Source: Maylandia zebra
Lineage: Eukaryota > Chordata > Actinopteri > Cichliformes > Cichlidae
Direction of reading: 5' to 3'
Length of the DNA: 64,000 nucleotides
Assembly (NCBI RefSeq): GCF_041146795.1
Contig: NC_135187.1
Coordinates: forward strand, 25,405,056-25,469,055
Shown here in pieces: positions 1 to 13,225 of the stretch. Within the stretch, counting starts at the first letter, position 1. The number at the start of each line of letters is the position of its first letter. Both the position numbers and the translations under genes were made by a program. The notes beneath the pieces are model-generated. The model saw nothing but the letters and a program-made list of their open reading frames with translations, made no database searches and was not told the origin of the DNA.

Positions 1-3000
1 GACCAGGTGCACAGTAATATATCAACCCGCCACTGGCACCAATGTTTATGAGTACGGTCACGGGTCGATAGCAGGTGGGAGCATCCGTCCCAGAGACAAC
101 TCTTAAAAAGCAACTTACGTCATTAGCTCGCAACAATCGGCTCTGTTTTTGCAACTGCTTCCTGAAGCTGCTGAAGTACGAATAAGTGAATGAGATCAGA
201 GTCGCGCATTGGTATGTAGCAGCTCGGTGGCATCAGTGGGTTTAACTTAGATTGGCCTCTGGTGTGCTGCCAAATCCACACCCACCCACCCGGACAATCC
301 ATTCAGGCTGTGTGACGACAATTTCTGACCACCGATCACAAGACCTGCTGCTGCTTTCTGTCCATTCCTCCCTTTCTATCCTAAACAGAGAGACGGACTG
401 TCGCATGGACTCACAGCATAAATATAACCTTGCTATATTTACTCTCCTCTGAGGCAGCATGAACACTGGAGCTCAAGAGTGGGTGTGTCTATGGGGGCAG
501 GCAGCACTGCCTGAGCTGAAGTATTGGAAAGGGGAACCTAAGAAGCAGCAGGTTAGCATTATTTAGGTAATCCCAGAAACATGACAGTTGATAAGGACAC
601 AATGAATCATCTGTGTCAAACCTTCTAAGGCTGAAGGATGACATCAGTGTGGAAGTGCCAAACGCTGCAGTTCCTCTAATGGCCATTCAAGGCTGCCTCC
701 CAAAGCAAGTACACTCATGTGATAAAATATTTATAATAGTATTCTACGGATAGTTTCCCCCTTCATGACAATTCTGCATTTTTTGGGGTTTTTTTTCTCA
801 TCTATCTGGATATTTGAGTTAGGGGCGTGGCCACATTGATTGACAAGTGTGCCAGAGCCTGCCTGGCCTCATCCAGCACTCCAAGGCACTGGGTTGGAGT
901 TCTTCACTGCGTGCAGGCTGTTGGTCCCTCTTGGAGGATTTTCAAACAGAATACGTAACTTATATTAAGGCTTGTTGTGCGATGTACAAAGAAACAGTTT
1001 GCCCACTCTACCCTCTCATCCACCCTTTCATCCGGTGGTGGAAAACAGTGCTAATGCTAACAAAATCCAAAACCAGGGACTGATATCATGGTGGCTATGT
1101 CCCTGTTTTATACTGTCCATGACAGAAGCACATACTGTTTCTTCAAAGTTTAAAAAAAAGTTAACTCTAGCACAGGCACCATGCTAACAATAGGTTGGCA
1201 TGGTAACGTGCTACTTAGCAAACAATGCATTACTTTGACAGAGTTTAACCACTGTGTGGAAATGTTTAATACCAACGCTGGTGTTGGTATTGGGTCGATA
1301 CTTTGCTTCTATCCTTCTATTCTAGCCCACTGAACTGTGTTAAAAAAATGTAAAGGTAATTTTTTTGGAAATGAAAAAAAATATAAATAAACTTTTAAAC
1401 AGGTACATTTAGATTCCAGGTATGAAAAAAATCAAAAAACACATAACTAGCTGAAAGGTATGTTTTTTTTCGATTGAATAATTATTATGAACAGTAAAAA
1501 ATCATTGATTTATTGTGCTCCCCTAAATATACTCCCTGTATAGGTTTAAAGTATCAATGTTGGTATTTATTTATTCACTTGGTTTTGGATCGATACCAAC
1601 ATTTGCAATATTGCACAGGAAAGATGGTGAAAAATCAGAATATCATCCAAAAATGGGTGTCATGTTTGCATGCCCTATGTTATTTCCATCCATCCTGAGG
1701 CTGTTAAGACATTTCACTGAAAAGCACAGATGTCGTCCTCACAGTGGAAAAAGTCAGGGGATCAGAAACCTCACAGGGATACATTGTCTTTGAAGCAAAC
1801 ACACCAGACCACACTGTGATCCCTCAAAACCTGTGAGGCTGCCACCGTGGCTCAAAATGTTAACCAGCTGAAAAGGAAATGCAAACACTTTAAAGGTAAT
1901 CTCTGCGCTCCATAAATAGTTTCCCCAGCTGTTAAAGTCAAGCGCGATGCTACTGTCCTTCACACTTTTCATGCACGTGAGATTTGGTAAATCTCAAACC
2001 GAAAGAGAGGGGGTGGAGACAGTGGGCAGGTGAGGGTGGGGTTAATCACCCTTTGTCCCAGTGGCCTGGTTTTTCATGGAGGGACTAAAACAAAACAACA
2101 AAACATTTCTTGTGTCTAATCTGCTGCCATTATCAGCATTTATTTTCTTTTCAGCAACATCCCAGGCACGCTGTCTGACCCACGCTGCCCTCCTTTACCT
2201 CCACACAAGCACACTAACACTGCTTCAGCAGCGAGGAGTAAGCTTGGTCGTCCAAATGATGTCTCTTTTTTCTAAAACACGTAGTAATAACACAACACAT
2301 CACGCTGCATGAGGCCGAGAGCAGCGGTGGCTCCAAAGAGGAACCGCAGGCTCTTCACAAGTCAAGTCTCTGGGGACTTGCTAGAGCAACACTTATTGGC
2401 TTGTATATACTTCGCGCTCGTTTTAATCAAATTCTCCCTCAAGAGCAAAGCAGGAGAAAATAGGGGAGAGTAGAGGGAGTGGGGGGGAGGAGGTGTAATT
2501 ACTTCCATGTTAAAACAACACCGGGTCTGGTGGTGGTGATCGCATTTAACAACACTCTTACATAACTTACAAGACAACTTTCTTTAAAAAAAACTTTTTT
2601 CTTGCATCAAAATCAAAGCCTCAGAGGCTCTTTGAAGAGCGAGGGGGAGGGCGTGTTCAGCGTCGGCCATTAAACCTCCAATGCTGCTTTACTGGGAACC
2701 TTTTGGTAGTGGAATAAAAGTCGAGCTGTGAAGTCTGAGCTTGTTTGTGGCAGAAGCTGTAGCTGGTCGACTGATAGCGACCTGAATATCTGATATATTA
2801 TTTTTATAATTTTTTTTGTCTCATTGCCTAAATTAAGTTGGGAATGTCTACAATCTAGCCTTTAGACTGCCTTTATCATCCACTTTAAGTTGACTTCCTT
2901 TAAAGCAGGAAGAGGTCAGTGATGATCTCTGCTGCCAGAATCCAAACTTCTGTTTAGCAGCTGGGACAAAGTGACACATCCCCGTGCACACCAAACCAGC

Positions 3001-5881
3001 AATACACTAATTTAGCTTTGGCAAGAGGTTCTAACCTTGTGTGTCTGTGTTTGTGTGTTTGAGAGTACGAACTGCTGCACGGCCATAGAGGTGGAGGAAG
3101 AGATGGAGGAAGAGGTCAGGAAAACCGCGGCACCCAAAGTGAGGAGAACAAAGTGTCGCAGGGATCCAGGCCCCGGCCGCAGGAATTCTGGGACAAGTGA
3201 CCTATACTTTACATGCAGCCCAGCCAGCCGTGCACAGAGCTCTACCATCATCACAGCATAATAACACAGCAGGCTTTTTTTTCTTCCCCTTAGAGGAGAG
3301 CACAGGAGGTTAAAACAAAAATCAGGGAAAGGCTGTTTAAACAAAGACTAACTGAGAAAGCAAAGAGAACTGTCAGAAACAACTGAGCGCTTTTGACATT
3401 TTCCAATTATATAATAACACTCGAGCATTATAAGCACCAAGTTTTAGATCTGGACAGTCTGACGGGCAAATTTGCAACCACTCAAATTCATCCCTATAAT
3501 CTAAGTGCAATATCCATTTGCCATTGCGCACAGCCTTCCTGGTGATGCGAGCGAAATTGCAAACACAAATGCAGGCTGTGCCATCTGTCCGACTATAGGT
3601 TGTAATCATAAGCTTTGCTGTGCCGTGGGCCATTTTTCATTTGTTTCGCGGTTTTTAAAGATGGGGGCAGCTAAAGATCGTCTGGTTCGGAAAACCGCTT
3701 CTGCTGCTTTGCTCTCAGGTCTGTGTGCCAGCAGTTAAAACTCCCCATTTTTTCCAGACTGTGCCAGTTTTTGTTTTTTTGTTTTCAACTCTGTTTAATC
3801 TACACTTTCAGCTTTAACTGTGTAGCAGCCACATAAATCATAAAAAACAAGGTCACATCTGCTGCACTTGTGCAGCCTCTGTGGGTGTGTTTGTGTGTCT
3901 GAGTCAACCTTGTCTGTAAGGAATGCGTTGCTTTTTCCTTCTTTTTTTGGTGGGGGGGTTGCTTAAACACTGAAATTGACTGAAAATGGTATCTCTTCTT
4001 CTCCGTCACACCCACCGTGTCCCATCGCATGTAGGTGAATGAGGCACCTCGGGATAAATCTGGCTGAACTAATGCCTCTGTGCAGCCACCTGTCACTGCC
4101 GCATGCAAAGCAGAGAGCAAAAAATACAGTGGGAAGCTTTATTCAGTGTATTTGGGACTTCAGGGAGGTGGGGTGTCCGTTTGTGCGTAGACTTCTCAGC
4201 AGAGAAGTTCCATTTTAGAGATTTCCTCAAGCTGGTGGAGATCCAAAGCCTTCCTCTGTGGCACTTTAGTGTCAGAGTGCCCACATTTACGAGTCATCAG
4301 GGGCATTTAGAGAAGTTGGTGTGAGGCAGGATGCCATAATAGGACCTGTGATGGAATGTAATTTACTTAGGTACTTTGCTGAAACACACTTTTTCTCAGG
4401 TTTTGCAGTTGAAACTGAAGACCCCACCAGTGAGAAGCAGGTATAGCTACTTCAATTCAGCCTTGAGGTGTTTGATGTTGTAAAGTAAAGACCCTACAAT
4501 GATAAAGTGAAAACCATGACAATTAAATTACCCCCTATTAGCAAGGCTTTGAGCAACAGTGGAAAGGAAAAACTCCCTTTTAACAGGAAGAAACCAATGG
4601 CAGAGCCCGGCTCAGGGAGGGGTGTGACCGGTTGGAGGTGATGGAAGGAAAACAGGACAAAACACGCTGTGGAAGAGAGTCAGAGTGATAACAACTAATG
4701 ATTTTATGCAAATTGTGTATAAACACAAAGTGAATGAAAAAAGGGGTGTGACTAAGAAACAGAGTGCATCATGGGAAGCTCCGAGCAGCTTATATCTATG
4801 GCAGCGTAACTAAGGGAGGATTCAGGGTCATCTGATCCAGCCCTATCTATATGCTTTATCAAAAAGGAAGTTTTAAGCCTAATGAAATGAGGGAGAGCCT
4901 TCCCTCCCATTCTACTTTTATTTTCTAGGAACCACGAGTGAGCCCGCAGTCTGAAAAAACAGAACTTAAAAAAGCATATTCACTGAAAATTGCAAATGAG
5001 CTAAAGGTGCTGCTCAGTATACGCAGGAAAAAGAGAAGCGTAAAGACTAAATGTGCCCAGAGAGGTTGACTGGGATGGGAGACACAGGTGGTGAGGGCAG
5101 ACATGATGGAAATGAGGGAAAGAAACAAAGACCAGAAATTTAAAAAACAAACATGCAGAAAACAAACTTTCAAAGATAACCGAAAATAACTGATAGTTTC
5201 TAAACAAAAAGGACCACGACAGTTTTAATGTACTTGTGTCTACTCAGCAGTATATTATTGATCAGTAAATAATGGGACAGACACTTACATGTAATCAGTG
5301 AATCATTATGATGTCATAATGTGATATATATGATTCTGAAAAGGCCTATTCTGCATAAGTTAACTTTGGATGTAATTTAACTATTAAGCATAATTGTGAT
5401 TCCAAATAACTAAATTGTGCCAAATTTTCTCCTTTAAAAAAACCCCACTGTATTCATTTGTAATCAAACACAATGTTTTCCCCTCCTCTTGTTTTTGGTA
5501 CCCTATGCCACCCCAATTTTTAAAATTCCGGAAACGCCCCTGTTAATCAATGTGAAGTGAAGTCCCCTTCTTCAGGAAGCTCCGCGCTTCAAGGCGAACA
5601 CTTTATTTCAAACCCAGCGAGTTGTGCTTCCATGTGTTCTTTAAATAGCCTCTGGTGGATGGTGGCTCTGGAAGTTTACTTACAAGAGGCTTGAGCATAA
5701 AACCAGCATGCGTAAACTGAATGGAGTACGCATGTTCATCTATAAGTGTGTTTGAGTCAAAACATTAAAATAAATAACTAAATAAATAGCTCCTCAGTGA
5801 CATTGTTAGTTGTCTCTAAGTCCAGAGTCATCTCCTAGCTTTGTGTGCAGCATGACTTGTTTACTACCCTGTTAATCCTAC
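1..5881 (-). other. fhod3: fhod3 first intron (partial), no further coding exon seen
   Basis: This stretch lies downstream, on the minus strand, of the fhod3 first-exon splice donor (GT of the minus strand at 5880-5881) and so is probably intron 1. I looked for the next FHOD3 exon and found none. The short open frames here look like chance frames: their amino-acid composition is random and they lack splice signals. A GT-rich run sits near 3037-3060. The block at about 4480-4930 is a dispersed repeat, listed separately. Confidence 0.5.
4480..4930. repeat. dispersed fish repeat
   Basis: The block has the wording of an interspersed element I recognise from many fish genomes. It includes a 'gaaaaactcccttttaacag' segment, then 'ggacaaaacacgctgtgga', 'gcatcatgggaa' and 'atatgctttatcaaaaagga'. 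No protein is encoded and no terminal repeats were resolved. The family name is not known to me, and the boundaries are approximate. Confidence 0.45.
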
Positions 5882-6046
5882 CTTGTGCGGAGCTTTGAGG
5901 AGCCGGTGGACTCCTGCGAGCTGGTTGATGAGGGGGATATCCTCTCTGAAGGAGTACAGGGGGGGTCTGGTCGGCTCTGGAAAGTTGGTGCTGTTGAAAG
6001 GATCGGTATCATCTAAAAACTGAACCCTGCAGACGAACGTGGCCAT
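5882..6046 (-). CDS. fhod3: Formin homology 2 domain-containing protein 3 (FHOD3), first coding exon
   Basis: Fifty-five codons on the minus strand begin MATFVCRVQFLDDTDPF and end LLKAPHK, directly followed by a GTAGGA donor. The start of FHOD-family formins is highly conserved (MATL-CRVQ-LDDTDPF, then NFPEP and VHRLL-APHK). The NSTNFPEP and GVHRLL wording fits FHOD3 better than FHOD1. FHOD3 nucleates and bundles actin and organises sarcomeres. This segment opens its N-terminal GTPase-binding-like region. An upstream in-frame ATG at 6059-6061 would add five residues, but the conserved family start is at 6046. The exon ends in phase 0. The rest of the gene must lie beyond position 1, after a first intron of at least 5.9 kb. 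Assignment to FHOD3 is firm; which teleost duplicate (a or b) cannot be told. Confidence 0.9.
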
Positions 6047-6420
6047 GGTGCATCCATGCAAGTGGTTCCTCTGTGAGGGCAGCCCGGCTTAATCAGAAGC
6101 GGAGCAGCTTTCTCTCCTGGTAACGACAACAAACCGCGGTCTCCAAGCAGCGCAGCAGCCTGTCCTCCCGCAGGACGGAGTGGATGGCACAGAGCGGTCC
6201 TCGCTTTGGTTCTGCTCCCTGAGCCTCCTCCTGCTGCCGCTGTGTTATTCTCGGAGAGGCAGGTGTCTGCAGGCGGACTTCAGCTCGGTGCCGGAGAGTG
6301 AAGGATCAGCGCAGCTTGGGACAGCCGGTCTGCTGTCTGAGTCCCAGTAAATCCACCCCCACCCCTCCGGTGTCTATTTTCCCCTCAGCCTCATCTCACC
6401 CTCCTCCCCCTCCTCAGATC
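6047..6420 (-). promoter_or_regulatory. fhod3: fhod3 5' UTR and probable promoter
   Basis: Directly upstream of the fhod3 start (reading leftward) is a stretch richer in G+C and CpG than its surroundings, especially about 6080-6310. It has no clear TATA box. This fits a TATA-less vertebrate promoter with a 5' UTR. No transcription start can be fixed from sequence alone. Confidence 0.4.
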
Positions 6421-8147
6421 ACTGTCTCCGACTTAGCTGTGGCTTTCTATCTGAAGAGGAACGACACTAATCCTGTGGTACGTTTATGTAGACCAATGCA
6501 AATATTGAAATATTAATGCATGACCCAGAAGACCTTAGAAACATTACAGACGAAGCAAACCACCGGCTGAATACAGAGAAGTACATATATAAATACATAT
6601 AAGAATGAATGTAATTTCCTCCTTAATGAGAGTTTACTTTACTTTATTTCAATACTGTGACACCTTTATTGAATAATGTATCAAATGAAACTATACAGGC
6701 ATCTACAGTGAAAAGTGTGTTTGATGGAGTTTGAGGTTAGAAAACAATTCAGGTCAATTGTGACCTCTTTTGGCCAAACGCAGAATTGCAAGTGAAGACG
6801 TCTTGACACCTGCAATAGACAAACAGCTACCGCAGCTCTCCTTTCTTCTCCTCAGGTTGGCGACCGTTGCCTACCGATTACAGCACCTCATGGCCGTAAA
6901 CTGGAGAAATGATTTTAAAAATGGATGAATAAAATCCAGACTAGTCTCATTTTTATTTGTTTATTTGATTTATTAACAATTTGACATTGGAGCTGCGTTA
7001 TTAACCCCTATGTGGACTTACAACTACAAGGTTATTCATCATTTAAATGGTAATCAGCCTCTTGAGAAATACTTCAGTTTAGATGAGGTGCGTGGAGGGG
7101 TCAGTGGTTATCGGCTGCTGTTAATTTTAAGTGGGGTCATGAAATAGGAGACAAATTATACCTCACAGCTCCACGTTGTTTTGTGTGCGTGTGGACAGGG
7201 CCTCAAACCTGAAACACCCATGCACATTTACAGATATGTTTTGTGGGTTTATTTATGATAGGCTAATGGCAGAGAAGGCCATCTGATATCACCCTGGGTC
7301 AACACACAAATGATGATTTCATTACCAGGCCTCTGGAGAACTTCAAGACATATTGAGGAGGTAATTTAGCCATTTGAATCAGCTGTGTTGGATCAAGGTT
7401 ACATCTAAAGCCTGCAGGACACCAGCCCTTGAGGCCTGGAGTTCCCCCACCCAGGGTTTCCCGTTTTTATCCCCGGCTGTTTTTATTCACATCTCTAACT
7501 ATAGGCAGGACAATGGAGGCCTCTTGCATAGATGATCAGGTAAGTGCGTCAGGCTACAGTCACACTAAGCCAAACGGTGGTTTGAGACCACATAGTGCAA
7601 CCAAAATTATTGCCACCATGTGCACCTCACAATGAAAACTAGTTGCCCTGAGGTTGAGGGTGCTGCAAGCTCAGCCTCTGGGTGGCCTTTTGATTGCTGC
7701 AACCAAGAGCAATTGATCTTAGACAGCAAAGAAAGTGCAGTCAGTCACCGACCAGAGGTTTTCCTCAACGTCAACCTGTTTTTCGTCTGATCTGACTGGA
7801 ACCTTAAAGTGGACCTCTTAATGTTTCCCTTATTCTCTACCATTTATCTGCCATCGCTCATATTAAACAATAAGTTCCAAACACTGAGAATTGTGTAAGT
7901 GATCCATGAGAGCCAAAAGCTGAGTGCGCACACTGCTCTGTCGCAACAAGGCCCTTTATAAATGGAAATATAAACAATTAACTCATGCAGTCACAGATGA
8001 ACTTAACAGATAGAGTTGTATATAACAGATTTGAGCATAAGTTTGCTACCACAGTGAGTGGGTGACGTGTCTTAGTCTGTTTAACACACCTGTCACCTGT
8101 GTACACCGCAAGCACTGTAGTGCAGTGGGCGAAATACCTCTTTATTA

Positions 8148-8161
8148 CCACCAGAGGGCAG
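8148..8161 (+). promoter_or_regulatory. CTCF-type motif
   Basis: CCACCAGAGGGCAG matches the vertebrate CTCF core CCASYAGRKGGCRS at all 14 positions. It lies between the fhod3 promoter and the SLC6A array, where an insulator would be plausible. Occupancy is inferred only. Confidence 0.45.
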
Positions 8162-9093
8162 AAGGCCAGTCTCTTTATTTATTTATTTTTTGTTTTAACT
8201 GCGAATGAAACAGTGAAAAAGTAGAAGGACGTTCAGGAACCACTTCCACGCTAGGATATACAGTACTTTCCAGAGTCTAAAGTACCACGAAGGAGAGATA
8301 AAGGAAAATAAACATCAAGGACAATTATGCAAAACACACGTTTGCGTTATAGCAGCGACCCCAAGTGGTCTAATGAAGCTGTGCCGCTTGTGCTTCCTCA
8401 AAACAGGGTCCCAAGTCCATGTTCAAGGTTGGTGATAGATTCTAACTGCTCTACTGTGTGATGCAATCACAGACAACCACCAATCACAGCAAAGCACTGA
8501 GTCTATGTATGGGGCCATATACCGAGCGACCTCCTGTTTGTCGCTGAACTGGTTTGACAGACACATTTCTACAAAACAAAAGAATAAATTACAATTTGAA
8601 AAATCAAATCCAACCAAGAAAAATCCAAATATGACAATCTGATTTAAAGTTTACATGCAGAAACACTCATCTAGTTGCCACGCACCGATGGCACCATGGT
8701 GCTCGAAGGCCAGACTGTGCTCCACCTCTTCAACAAATAAACATAGGATACTCAAAGGCAACTTCCTCAGCAGAGATAAGACTCCACGCAGCATACATCT
8801 TATGTTGATTACTGGTTGTAAATAAAGCGTAAAGGGCATAAAGAGTTTCCCACACGCATCGAAAATCACAATTTTACGCCTGTTATCTTATCTGTAGTCT
8901 TGGTACATAAGGATTAGGAAACATCACCTTGTCTAAATGTGGGCTTGATCACCTCCCAACCACGCCTTTACACCGTGCATGGAAGTCATCATGAATAAGA
9001 TCATTTGCAGCACCTTAGTCATTGGGTGGATGGCATTAGCTGCAGGTTATAATACAATCTTTTTGATGGATTATCAAAATTGTACAACTAAAA

Positions 9094-9253
9094 TTATATA
9101 TATATATATACCTCTGACCACCACCAGTAGGCAAACATGGGGTTAGTATCTTGCCCAAGGATATTTGGCATGCAGGCAGGAGGCAGCCTGGGATCAAACC
9201 ACCAACCTTCTGATTAGTGGCTGACCTGCTCTGCCACCTGAGCTACAGCCACC
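9094..9253 (+). repeat. TA microsatellite plus dispersed repeat 3' part
   Basis: A short (TA)n run at about 9095-9110 is followed by a segment with 'tctgaccaccaccagtaggc', 'cttgcccaagga', 'gatcaaaccaccaacctt' and 'gagctacagccacc'. The same wording occurs at 51266-51400, so these are two copies of one interspersed fish family. No coding content. Confidence 0.6.
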
Positions 9254-9299
9254 TCATATAACTAGCTGCCTATGGACCTGCACATGTGTCTATACAAGG

Positions 9300-9750
9300 G
9301 GGCTAAATTTGTAAGTTTGTTTGCTTACAAAGAAATGAACAGTCTCTAATTTTTATGATAGTTTTATTTTAATAGAGAGAGAGAATATCAACCAACACAT
9401 TACATGAAAGTGATTAAATAATTTGGTCCATTCCTCTTGGCTGCTGCTGGGCAACTCAAAGTTTCGGCTCCTTCCACACATTTCCTGTAGGACGGAGGCC
9501 TGAAGACTGGTAAGGCCAGTACATGACCTTAATGTGCTTCTTCTGCAGACACTGTTTTGTTGTTTTTGGGATATTTTTTCAGTCATTGTCATCCCAGAAG
9601 ACCCTTCTTTGAGCTGGTTGTAGGAAGGCGTTTCTCAACCAAGATTTTACAGTACACGGCCCCATACCTTGGCCCCTCAGTCTTGTCTGTTATGATGGAG
9701 AGGTTGAAATGGAAGAAACAGATCCTATGTGCTTCATACATATAATGAGT
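9300..9750 (-). mobile_element. Decayed Tc1-like transposon fragment
   Basis: This region is colinear with the better preserved Tc1-like segment in the slc6a18 gene at about 59690-60372. Shared landmarks include 'tggcaactcaaagttt' or its variant, 'gaccttaatgtgcttcttct' and 'cactgttttgttg'. The reverse strand gives the C-terminal part of a Tc1 transposase with many stops. No terminal inverted repeats were found, so it is a broken copy. Confidence 0.5.
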
Positions 9751-9783
9751 TGAGATCTATCTGTAATTAATCGATTGATTGTA

Positions 9784-9830
9784 GAATGTCACAGAATTCT
9801 GCTGTGGTGAGCTAGAATTCTGTGACATTC
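9784..9830. repeat. Perfect 17-bp inverted repeat
   Basis: The arms 9784-9800 (GAATGTCACAGAATTCT) and 9814-9830 are exact reverse complements around a 13-nt loop. Weaker pairing continues outward. It directly follows the Tc1 fragment and may be the core of a small foldback element. Confidence 0.7.
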
Positions 9831-10867
9831 AAATCAATGTGTAACCTCTATGTAATGTGTTTTTTCTGTATTTTTAGTTATTCTGTCAATCTCAATTAAA
9901 ATGAAACCACCACAGAAATGAGGAACTCTTCATTGTTTTGCAATGGGGCAAACTTACAGATATAACAGGGGATGAAAGAAGTGTTCCCCCCACCTCACAT
10001 CTCTATGCAAATATGTGCATTTCAAACTGTTATACATATGGATGCCACTGTATTGAATCAAAATACATTAAGAGGATGAACAAACAGAAAGGGATGTCAT
10101 GTACCGAATACAATGTGTGTGTATTTATTGTTTCTTTTGTGTGTCTTTTTTTTTTTTCAGATCAGAAAACGCAACAAGTGAAATGACCCACACCAAATGT
10201 AAGACGGCTCACTAACTGACCCTCGCTGTTTTTTTCACCTGGCATAACAAAACTGCTCAGGGTTTGCAGATTCGTGCTGGCTGACAGACTCTCGAGTGAC
10301 CTTTGAATGCATCGCTTGAGCAGGCATTGCAGAATTTTTAAAGGTCCACTGAATCTAGCCGGGCTGATACTTTCCCTGAAAACGATCATTGCTTTCTGGT
10401 AATGCCTGACTCTGTATGGATGTGTTTGGTTCTGTGAAGTGTCCCCCTGTGTCAGCATTGTTACATAAACGTGTGCTCCATTTGACAGTCTGGGTATGCA
10501 ACTACTTTTATTACACAATTACTTTGATTCCTACAGCTGAAGTAGACTGAGTGACAAAGCCAGTATGCAGGGATGTTGTAGTTTTCCATATAAAGGACTA
10601 TGGGTTAAAATTTATTTACCTCCAATCTTCTGCCTGTAGTCACACATATGCAGTTCTCAGTTATTTACCAATAACGCTAAGCTCTGAAGAACGGAGGTTT
10701 TTTTTATCTGAAATGGTAACATCTCATCCTGTTCCTTGAAGACGACATGAGTGTGTGCAAACTATGCAAACACACTGATGGCCAATCCAGCAGGACCTGG
10801 AATTGCACAGACACCTACGAAGAAGTGGAACATGGGGCAGTGGCAGAGTGGAGATCTGCTCTATGTG

Positions 10868-10950
10868 CTTTCATGGCTTCACTCCAGCTTCCTCGTGCAG
10901 TCCAAAGACATGCGTGTTAGGGTCACTGGTAATTCTACACCAAGAGTTTA
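10868..10950 (+). repeat. Short fragment of L2-type LINE 3' tail
   Basis: Phrases such as 'cttcctcgtgcagtccaaag', 'acatgcgtgttagg' and 'actggtaattctac' match the tail copy at 15180-15482 in order, with gaps. The fragment has no coding content. Confidence 0.4.
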
Positions 10951-13084
10951 AACAAAAATAGACATACTGTAAGGAAATAAAGGTGATTATGATTGTTGAC
11001 TGATGGTCTGATAGACAGTATTTGCACCATAAACTCCAAATACACTGAATTGGATTTTTCAAAGGAATCATTATCCAGTGTAATCTATTACCTTAAATTA
11101 TCACATGGAAACTGCATGAACCTTGACCAGTATGCCATAAATAGAGGTGTGTTGCAAGTAATGCAGATTAAATGTTTTCATGATTCAATTTCATGGTCAC
11201 ATGTCTGAACCTCGAGTATTAGTAACAGCCTAGATATGTAAGAGAGGGAGAAGGTGATTTCAGACTGACATCGAACATTAAAAATGGCATTAATTCCTCC
11301 CTACTTCAAATTACACCGACTAAAACACATCAGCATGAAATAAAATAATAAAAAAAAAACAGTAGGAGGGTTTACATCAGTGAAGAACTGATTTTATTTC
11401 ACTTGTGTATCTTATTGAAAATGCAGTAAAGTGCAAGTAACTATGCTAGAATCACTTTTGATGATTTTATCTCAACCTCATTGAACAGCTGTAAATCTGT
11501 TTCTGTGAATAAGAAATCTGGTGGGAGAATATAAATACCGGAGATAAAAAAAAACTGAGCATGCATAATCTAAAATGCTAGAGACACAATAAAAAGCCCG
11601 ATGCGTCATTATGGGTTTAATATCCTGGCTCAAAGTAATTTGTGTTAAACATTAACTTACAGGTGAATGGAAATCGCTTCAAAAAGCTAAAACATCCATT
11701 TGAGAGCAAAGACCCACCGAAGCGTTAACGCACTGTACATAAAAATTTGTGTCCATAGAGTTGATGTTGTTTTGCTGCAGGGACAGTGGTTGTGACACGA
11801 TGCTATCAGCACATGCAAACATCAGTTAACAGACACGTCATTCAGAGGAGCATGGAGCCAACATAAACTGGTCAATCTATCACTTTGGCATATTAGCATC
11901 AGCCAATTAAGGGCTAAATGCGAATGACTTATTTGTAAATCTAAAAGGTATATACATTTTTATTTACTATTGTAAAAAAAACCAAAAACAAATATATAAG
12001 AATATATTTTTAAAAATGCTCATGAAGTCCAAACTTCCCATATGAGCAAGTTTAGCAGCTTTGAGATCTGTGTAATATTGGGCTGTACTTTTGTTTAGCT
12101 GATCGGTGCTTGTATACAGTGATTAACGTTTAGTTTGTGTTACTATCGGACAAAAAGTAAGAGCCAGAAGTTCAATGGGACAGCCACCTTTCTCTATAGA
12201 GGCCCAATCATGTCGAAAATGAAGGCTCAAAACCCGATGTGTCATACAGCTTCTCCATATCAGCTGATTGAAATCTCTGTTATCTGAAAAAGATGCTCGA
12301 CCAAGAAGCGAACTTTCAACCCTGACCCCACTCCACCTGCATTGTCACGCGTGATAATGAAGACAGTAAAAGCTCTGATTGGTGCATTTTCTTACTTCGC
12401 ATGTTTAACAGTTTCTGAAAGACTTACGTGTCAAGTTCTGAAATATGTAACTGACAGTCTTGAAGAGATTGAATTGCGAGGCCGTTAAATTAGTTGAGGA
12501 GAGGGGAACTGTGAAAAGAATAATGAAGGTCGTACACGACACTTTATACGGCAGAAATAATAAATCTTTTCCGTTTGTGTTGGGGTTTGAAAACATCTAA
12601 TGTTCCAGTGGTTACAGTAAACAAGGTGTGCGTTTAACTCATTGTACACAACTCTCGTATCTTTCAAGCTATTTAAGTTTATCTCATAACAAATGCCCGA
12701 GTGTGCTTTTATGGTGCCTTTCCTTATCGTGCACGGTATTTCCCATCATTCCGCTATCGGATGGCTTCTTTGACCCCCTCCGTGTTATTATGCTGCTTCA
12801 GAGAATACTGACGAGGCTTGAGGTCTCTCATGGCAGTGTGGATTCTCAGAGCCACGGTGTGTTTTTCAGTCTATACAAATGTACGGGTGCACACAGTGAA
12901 GTGAAAACCATTTCTCCCTCTTGCCTTTTTGTTGTGTTGTTTGTTAGCAATGTTTAATGCTGCTGTTTCATTTCCAAATATCAACCATGGAAAAGGTTCC
13001 AGCTTCAACCAGATATTTAATTATAAGTATTTCATTTAACAAACACTCAGCTGATCTCCAGAGATTTCTAGAGGCAATTGTAAT

Positions 13085-13225
13085 AATCAATATTGGTCAA
13101 GCTACTTGAAAGTAGTAATTAGTTGCTAATTACTGATTACTTCTCTGAGAATGTAATTCCATTACTTTATCGATTACTTATTTTCACAAGTAATTAGTTA
13201 CTTTATTACTTAGCTACTTTTAAAA
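13085..13225. repeat. AT-rich dispersed repeat (TAATTAGTTACT units)
   Basis: The stretch repeats variants of 'gtaattagttac' and 'attactttatcgattactt'. It resembles the subterminal parts of non-autonomous DNA transposons common in fish. No boundaries, target duplications or coding frame were identified. The following sequence to about 13720 may belong to the same unit. Confidence 0.35.

Noticed and set aside
3012-3344. 110-codon minus-strand frame
   Set aside because: Hydrophobic and Ser-rich text with no family pattern and no splice context. It overlaps a GT-rich run and lies in the fhod3 intron.
10162-10518. 118-codon minus-strand frame
   Set aside because: No recognisable domain, no conserved start or splice sites, composition like chance. 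A database search could revive it.
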